Positions 53,148 to 57,378 of a stretch of 57,378 nucleotides of DNA are shown piece after piece (positions within the stretch are counted from its first letter, which is position 1; each line of letters begins with the position of its first letter). Below the pieces are notes generated by a model. The model saw only the letters and a program-made list of their open reading frames with translations. It did no database searches and was not told the origin of the DNA. The stretch lies in the NCBI GenBank assembly GCA_050253535.1, contig JBFWIW010000012.1:1-57378 (forward strand), given 5' to 3'. Both the position numbers and the translations under genes were made by a program. Source of the stretch: JBFWIW01 sp050253535 (GTDB lineage: Bacteria > Bacillota > Clostridia > Oscillospirales > Oscillospiraceae).

Positions 53148-55094
53148 TTGAAAAAGCGATTTTTACCTTTGCTTTTGACGCTCTGCATCATGGCGTCGTT
53201 ATTATCTGTCTCGGCATTTGCCTCCAACACGACTAAGATCAAGCTCACGGACAGCGGCGTCACCGTGAACGGCTCCTCGGCGGCAACCAGCACCTCCTCC
53301 GCTGTCTATGTCGGGGCGGACATCGTCTATTATAAGGACGGCACCGACGATACGTATGGTGAGGGCGCCGAAGCGGATATGCACACCGCCGAGGAGGCGG
53401 CGGCCCATACGGTCGTAACAATTACCGAACCGGGCACCTACACGATAAGCGGCAGCCTGTCCGCGGGCCAGATCGCCGTTGACCTCGGTGAGGACGCGTC
53501 AAGCGACCCTGACGCCGTTGTCACCATTATATTAAACGGTGTTGACATCACCTGTACCGTGGCTCCCGCCATTGTATTCTACAATGTCTACGAGTGCTGC
53601 GCCACCGACGAAGAGAGTGCGACAAGTGTCATAGATACATCCGCTGCCGGCGCTAATCTCGTAATCGCCGACGGCACCGAAAATAACGTCACCGGCTCCT
53701 ATGTAGCAAAAATTTACAAAGAGGGCACCACCAAAAAGTTATATAAAATCGATGGTGCCATCCACTCCCTGATGTCCATGAACGTGGACGGCGGGACCAG
53801 CGGCACCGGCATTCTTAACATCTATGCCGAAAACGAGGGCCTCGATTCCGATATCGACCTCACCGTAAACGGCGGCAACATCAACATATATGCAGGCAAC
53901 GACGGCATAAACACCAGCGAGGACAACGTCTCCGTCTTCACCATGAACGGCGGCAGCGTCTATGTTGAAAATACCGGAGCCACCGGCGAGGGCGACGGCA
54001 TCGACTCCAACGGCTGGATAGTTATAAACGGCGGCACCATCGCCGCCGCGGCTTGTCCCACAAGTCAGGACAGCGGCATTGACTCCGATCTCGGCATTAC
54101 CATAAACGGTGGAACCGTGTTCGCCTACGGCAGTATGTACGACGAGGTGGAGTCCGACAGCCAGACCTTCGTGATGCTCTCATTCACCCAGACGCAAAGC
54201 GATGTGAGCATTTTAATGTGCGACGAGGAAGGCAATACCGTCGCCACCCTTACCCCAAAGAGCGCGTTCAGTATTCTGGTATATAGCTCCCCCGACATTG
54301 AGGAGGGTGACTATACCTTCTATCTGGTGGATTCCGACGGAAACAAGAGCCTTCTCTCTGGCAGCAGCACCAGTGGTGGTATGACGGGAGGGCCCACCGG
54401 CGAAATGCCGGACGGTACCGCACCGATCGAAGGAGAAATGCCGGAGGGCATAGAACCTCCGGAGGGCTTTGATCCCACTCAGGCCGACGACGCCGAGCCT
54501 GCCGAGGGTATGGAACCCCCCGAGGGCTTTGATCCCGCCACGCAGCGGCCGAACGGCATGGACGGCACATCGTCCGACAGCACAGTCGACGTGTTCACCA
54601 TAACGGATGGCGCAAACCTGTTCTACAGCGTCACCGCCGCGGCGGCGACCTATACGGGGCTTCCCTTCAGCGACATAGCCAATACCGACTCATATTGTGA
54701 GGCCGTCAAATACCTCTACGAGAACAGCATAATGCTCGGAACCTCCGGCAGCACCTTCTCACCGGACGACAATGTAACGCGCGCCATGGCAATAACCGTT
54801 CTCGGCCGCCTGATGGGGGTCCCGGAGAGCGAGACGGACGGTTTCAGCGACGTTGAGCGGGAAACATGGTACAGCGGATATGTCGGCTGGGCCAAAACAA
54901 ACGGCATTGTCGAGGGGTACGGGGACGGAACCTTCGGTGTAAACGATAGCCTGACGGCTTCTCAGCTTGAGCTCATACTTTCCCGCTTTGCAGAGCTTGC
55001 CGGAATCGATTATACCCCCGACTCAGACGCCGGCAGAACGGCAGTGACACGCGGAGAGCTCGCGGAAAAGCTCTTTGCGATGTACGGCGAATAA
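53148..55094 (+). CDS. Cthe_2159-like carbohydrate-binding protein with SLH domains
   Basis: Secreted protein of about 648 residues. The signal peptide spans about 1-26 (MKKRFLPLLLTLCIMASLLS...AFAS). A large beta-helix-like domain (about 60-390) resembles the Cthe_2159/'carbohydrate-binding domain' family: GTYTISGSLSAGQIAVDL, GLDSDIDLTVNGGNINIYAG, DGINTSEDN and repeated (D/N)GG(N/S/T) turns that may bind calcium. A Met/Pro/Glu-rich low-complexity segment (about 415-475, with two copies of EPPEGFDP) follows. Two clear SLH domains and a partial third end the protein (about 505-648). The TTG at 53148 is chosen because AAAGGAAA lies about 9 bases upstream and a signal peptide begins there; the GTG at 52983 would bury it. 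It follows the flavoprotein gene in the same direction. Confidence 0.82.
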   Translation: MKKRFLPLLLTLCIMASLLSVSAFASNTTKIKLTDSGVTVNGSSAATSTSSAVYVGADIVYYKDGTDDTYGEGAEADMHTAEEAAAHTVVTITEPGTYTISGSLSAGQIAVDLGEDASSDPDAVVTIILNGVDITCTVAPAIVFYNVYECCATDEESATSVIDTSAAGANLVIADGTENNVTGSYVAKIYKEGTTKKLYKIDGAIHSLMSMNVDGGTSGTGILNIYAENEGLDSDIDLTVNGGNINIYAGNDGINTSEDNVSVFTMNGGSVYVENTGATGEGDGIDSNGWIVINGGTIAAAACPTSQDSGIDSDLGITINGGTVFAYGSMYDEVESDSQTFVMLSFTQTQSDVSILMCDEEGNTVATLTPKSAFSILVYSSPDIEEGDYTFYLVDSDGNKSLLSGSSTSGGMTGGPTGEMPDGTAPIEGEMPEGIEPPEGFDPTQADDAEPAEGMEPPEGFDPATQRPNGMDGTSSDSTVDVFTITDGANLFYSVTAAAATYTGLPFSDIANTDSYCEAVKYLYENSIMLGTSGSTFSPDDNVTRAMAITVLGRLMGVPESETDGFSDVERETWYSGYVGWAKTNGIVEGYGDGTFGVNDSLTASQLELILSRFAELAGIDYTPDSDAGRTAVTRGELAEKLFAMYGE

Positions 55095-55120
55095 CGCTAA
55101 ACGTTTAGATAAATTAAATA

Positions 55121-55168
55121 AAAAGGCCTGGATACGGGGGACTTTTCCACGTATCCAGGCCTTTTTTT
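55121..55168 (+). terminator. Terminator of the apbE cluster
   Basis: AAAAGGCCTGGATACG pairs perfectly with CGTATCCAGGCCTTTT, followed by further T. This is the only strong terminator seen from apbE onward, consistent with one transcript. Confidence 0.9.
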
Positions 55169-55219
55169 ATTTACCTGAAGTAATATAGGTTTACCATCAT
55201 CAATTTAATATAAAACCTG

Positions 55220-55247
55220 TTATAGCATACGGCGAGTATGCTATAAT
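55220..55247 (+). promoter_or_regulatory. Promoter -10 inside a 27-base perfect inverted repeat
   Basis: TTATAGCATAC-GGCGA-GTATGCTATAA (55220-55246) has 11-base perfect arms, and the right arm contains the -10 TATAAT (55242-55247). The -35 is poor (GTTATA). The layout fits a repressor operator over the -10. It lies 60 bases before the HD-protein start. Confidence 0.55.
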
Positions 55248-55306
55248 GACCATAATAAAATATCAAAAATATAATATCAGATGTGAAAACTCAGGAGGGC
55301 GGAAAT

Positions 55307-55897
55307 TTGAAAGAAAGATTATTACAACAGATAAAATTCATAACGGAGATAGACAAGGCAAAACAGATTTTCAGGCAAAATGTCGTCATCGGGACAAAAA
55401 GAAACGAGAATGACGCGGAACACTCGTGGCATCTGGCAATAATGGCTATGCTGTTGTCTGAATACGCAAAAGATAAAGACATGGATATTTTGAAGGTAAT
55501 TAAAATGGTCATCGTACATGATCTTGTGGAGATAGACGCGGGCGACACCTTCTGCTACGACGAAAAGGGGTACGAGGACAAGAAAGAGCGCGAAATGAGA
55601 GCTGCTGACAGGCTTTTTAGTATTCTGCCGGAGGATCAGGCGAATGAAATAATGGCGCTGTGGCGCGAGTTTGAAGAAGAGGAGACAAAGGAAGCCTGCT
55701 TCGCGGCCAGTCTTGACAGGCTGCAGCCGCTGATTTTAAATTACAGCACAGAGGGCTATACCTGGAAAAAGCCCGGCGTTACCAGCGAAAAGGTCTTTAA
55801 ACGAAACGGCATGCTGGAGGAAAACGTCCCCGAGCTCTGGGATTACGCGAAGGAAATCATAGAAGATTCTGTCGAAAAGGGTTATCTGCGGCGCTAA
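55307..55897 (+). CDS. HD-domain phosphohydrolase, YfbR-like
   Basis: Cytoplasmic metal-dependent phosphohydrolase of 196 residues, HD_3 family, similar to 5'-deoxynucleotidase YfbR. Metal ligands are visible as His39 (NDAEHSWH), His71-Asp72 (IVHDLVEIDAGD) and an Asp near 136 (ASLDRLQP). A role in nucleotide-pool cleansing is likely, but substrate specificity is not readable. The start is TTG with AGGAGG 8 bases upstream; the GTG at 55283 precedes that site and is rejected. It is monocistronic behind a promoter with a striking palindrome. Confidence 0.88.
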   Translation: MKERLLQQIKFITEIDKAKQIFRQNVVIGTKRNENDAEHSWHLAIMAMLLSEYAKDKDMDILKVIKMVIVHDLVEIDAGDTFCYDEKGYEDKKEREMRAADRLFSILPEDQANEIMALWREFEEEETKEACFAASLDRLQPLILNYSTEGYTWKKPGVTSEKVFKRNGMLEENVPELWDYAKEIIEDSVEKGYLRR

Positions 55898-56148
55898 CTA
55901 TGGAGGAGACAATCGATCGATTACGGCCCCTCCGGACGAAACAGGCCCGGAAAGGACATGCTGTGCATTAAGCAATCGACTATCGGTACAAGGAACGGGT
56001 CTGCAACAATTTTGTCCTTATAACGGGACAGTTTAAAAAGGACAGACTAAGAATTATCATTGTGAATTAGGCGCTCAGCTTTAAGCCCATGCACGATAAA
56101 TGAGCTGCGGAGGAATGAATTTTTCATTTCTCCGCAGCTCATTTTCTT
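55898..56148. other. Intergenic region, HD gene / coiled-coil gene
   Basis: No gene is seen. TATGGAGGAG right after the HD stop looks like an orphan ribosome binding site but no ORF of use follows. The convergent terminator lies at 56102-56140. Confidence 0.5.
56102..56140. terminator. Bidirectional terminator
   Basis: GAGCTGCGGAG(G)AATGAA pairs with TTCATT(T)CTCCGCAGCTC, with ATTTTCTTT after it on the plus strand. It lies 8 bases from the stop of the coiled-coil gene on the minus strand. Confidence 0.85.
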
Positions 56149-57087
56149 TCAGGCTTTGGCCACCAATTCGGCAATCTGCTTTTCAACCGCGGCTTTATCC
56201 CCGGCGCGGACTGACTTTAGTGTATGCAGCTTTGACAGCGCATCGCCCACCTGCTGCTTGACCCTGGCGACGCTCGCCTGTGAATCATGTATGTGAGAAA
56301 GGACGGACCAGTCGGCGATAAGGCCGTCAAAGAAATAGTCTGCAAAACGCAGAAATCCTTCAACATTTACAGCACCCAACTGCGGATTGATGTAAACATC
56401 CGCAAGCTCGGTTTGAAACCGGCTGAGCAGTATCTGCAGGTGCTCGGCTCCGGCCTGCGCGTCATCCAGATGCGAATGCTTCGCCAGATCTGAAATCAGT
56501 CCGCCGCCTAAAAGATCCCAGGTCCCCCAGCCTTCAGCACTGCCGAGGCTGTTTTCAATACTATTAACCTGCCACATGGCGGCGTCGCCGGCCGAAATCG
56601 CCTCATCCAGTTCCTTGAGCTGGCTTTGCGCCTCGCCGCGCTGCCGTTCCAGCGCGCAAAGCCGCTCGGCATAGTCGGGGTTCTCCCGAAGCAGCTCCTG
56701 CAGTCCGGCAAAAACTTTGTCATACTGATCCCTGCAGTCGGCAAGCGATTCTCTTTCCCGGCGCAGTTCATCCATTCGCATTTTACAGTCGTCAAGCTGG
56801 CGCGCGGCGGAATCGTATTTTAATCTGGCGGCATATGCTTCCTGCTGTTCTTTATCGAGCTTTGCGTCTCTTTTGCCCAGCATTGAATAAATAACTGATG
56901 CGGCAGTCGTTCTTTCAAGCCTGCCCACATCGGCTTCTTCCTTGGAGAGAACTGTTTTCAGAAATTTCTCGCTTTGAGCGAGATTCTGTTCTTCTCTCTG
57001 CAGATTTTCGAGCATGGAATCTACTTTCTTCATGCGCTCAAGCTTTGCTGAAAGCGCGGCGAGCTGCGCACGCATATCTTCAATCAT
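56149..57087 (-). CDS. Coiled-coil protein of unknown function
   Basis: Cytoplasmic protein of 312 residues. The first 170 are heptad-like coiled coil rich in Glu, Arg, Leu and Gln (MRAQLAALSAKLERMKK and onward), interrupted by RTTAASVIYSMLGKRD. A Gly/Trp-rich break (SAEGWGTWDLLGGGLISD, about 183-200) is followed by a helical domain with a conserved-looking AKHSHLDDAQ and ADVYINPQLGAVNVEGFLRF. A C-terminal coiled coil ends it. There is no signal peptide or membrane segment. I do not recognise a named family; proteins of this shape occur in clostridial genomes as hypotheticals. The start is the ATG at 57087; purines upstream (GTGAGGTTTACATAA) supply a plausible binding site. Confidence 0.75.
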   Translation of the reverse strand: MIEDMRAQLAALSAKLERMKKVDSMLENLQREEQNLAQSEKFLKTVLSKEEADVGRLERTTAASVIYSMLGKRDAKLDKEQQEAYAARLKYDSAARQLDDCKMRMDELRRERESLADCRDQYDKVFAGLQELLRENPDYAERLCALERQRGEAQSQLKELDEAISAGDAAMWQVNSIENSLGSAEGWGTWDLLGGGLISDLAKHSHLDDAQAGAEHLQILLSRFQTELADVYINPQLGAVNVEGFLRFADYFFDGLIADWSVLSHIHDSQASVARVKQQVGDALSKLHTLKSVRAGDKAAVEKQIAELVAKA

Positions 57088-57185
57088 TTATGTAAACCTC
57101 ACTTTCGGATTAATATGCGATTAATAATAAATTATATCACAATCCGTTAAGCATCACCACCATGTTTTTTCTGCAGTACGCCGCA

Positions 57186-57222
57186 ATACTGTTAACCCAC
57201 TAAAGAGTGGCTTAACAGTTAC
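57186..57222. repeat. Mini-copy of the inverted-repeat element at 39064-39223
   Basis: ATACTGTTAACCCAC followed by TAAAGAGTG matches the left end of the 39 kb element at 22 of 24 positions. It is followed directly by GGCTTAACAGT, which resembles that element's right end. The whole folds as CTGTTAA-C-CCACT-AAAG-AGTGG-C-TTAACAG. It looks like an internally deleted derivative and may serve as a terminator. Confidence 0.45.
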
Positions 57223-57255
57223 TCAGGCGACTCCTCTATTTTTGCATTGACGCGC

Positions 57256-57378
57256 TTATTCCGTTTGCGTGTCCTGCGCAATATTGATGACCTGTCTGAA
57301 CCCTCGTTTTATCACGGTAAACAAGATCACCCACGATATTATTGTGAGTGAAACAGGCAGAACCGGGACACCAAGCAC
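57256..57378 (-). CDS. 3' end of a membrane protein (partial)
   Basis: The last 40 codons of a minus-strand gene continue beyond the window edge. The tail has one hydrophobic segment (VPVLPVSLTIISWVILFTVI) followed by a positively charged cytoplasmic end (KRGFRQVINIAQDTQTE), the pattern of the last helix of an inner-membrane protein. Family not identifiable from this fragment. Confidence 0.5.
   Translation of the reverse strand: MLGVPVLPVSLTIISWVILFTVIKRGFRQVINIAQDTQTE

Noticed and set aside
1..57378. CRISPR arrays, tRNA or rRNA genes, intact transposase or integrase genes
   Set aside because: No regularly spaced direct repeats, tRNA-like cloverleaf or recombinase motif was recognised. The 36-base repeat is coding and has no spacers.

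Overview
The window looks like chromosomal DNA of an anaerobic, Gram-positive-type Clostridia member, perhaps an Oscillospirales/Eubacteriales relative. This is an inference. It rests on four S-layer-homology (SLH) proteins, abundant AGGAGG-type ribosome binding sites with GTG/TTG starts, a bacterial F-type ATP synthase operon, L-lactate dehydrogenase, ApbE/FMN-binding redox proteins, a truncated MutS2-like protein, and families such as DUF6125 and DUF2974 that are common in Clostridia. No rRNA, tRNA, CRISPR array or phage gene was seen.

Layout. 1-8.6 kb: mutY, an SLH/copper-amine-oxidase-like surface protein, a DUF2974 hydrolase with an XRE regulator, an alpha/beta hydrolase, ldh behind a clear promoter and palindrome, and a small secreted repeat protein. 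8.8-18.7 kb: one gene for a 3279-residue secreted giant (FG-GAP-like N-terminus, glycine-rich beta segments, Fn3-like module, many bacterial beta repeats, three C-terminal SLH domains). 18.7-19.9 kb: a graveyard of broken genes (adhesin-like, DUF2442, histidine-kinase-like). 19.9-24 kb: a pentapeptide-repeat protein and a complete NitT/TauT-type ABC importer. 24-27 kb: a MutS2-like ATPase preceded by a candidate structured RNA with its own promoter and terminator, then DUF6125. 27.4-29.2 kb: a chemotaxis receptor. 30.2-37.3 kb: the ATP synthase operon atpI-B-E-F-H-A-G-D-C. 37.6-39.1 kb: a DHA2-type MFS exporter, followed by a 160-bp inverted-repeat element that looks like a MITE. 39.3-45 kb: an O-antigen-ligase-family membrane protein tightly coupled to two paralogous secreted InlB-type repeat proteins. 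45.4-49.6 kb: an MBL hydrolase and a 1083-residue SLH protein. 50-55.1 kb: apbE, a membrane ferredoxin-like protein with two flavinylation domains joined by a 12-residue tandem-repeat linker, and a Cthe_2159-like SLH protein. 55.3-57.4 kb: an HD-domain protein, a coiled-coil protein and the 3' end of a membrane protein.

The genes fall into two themes. One is housekeeping energy metabolism and DNA repair (ATP synthase, LDH, MutY, MutS2-like). The other is a heavy investment in the cell surface. The two loci most likely to be new systems are the ligase plus two secreted paralogs (a possible dedicated glycosylation or attachment system) and the ApbE / double-flavin Fe-S protein / SLH carbohydrate-binding protein cluster (a possible electron path from membrane to S-layer). 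Both functions are inferred from context.
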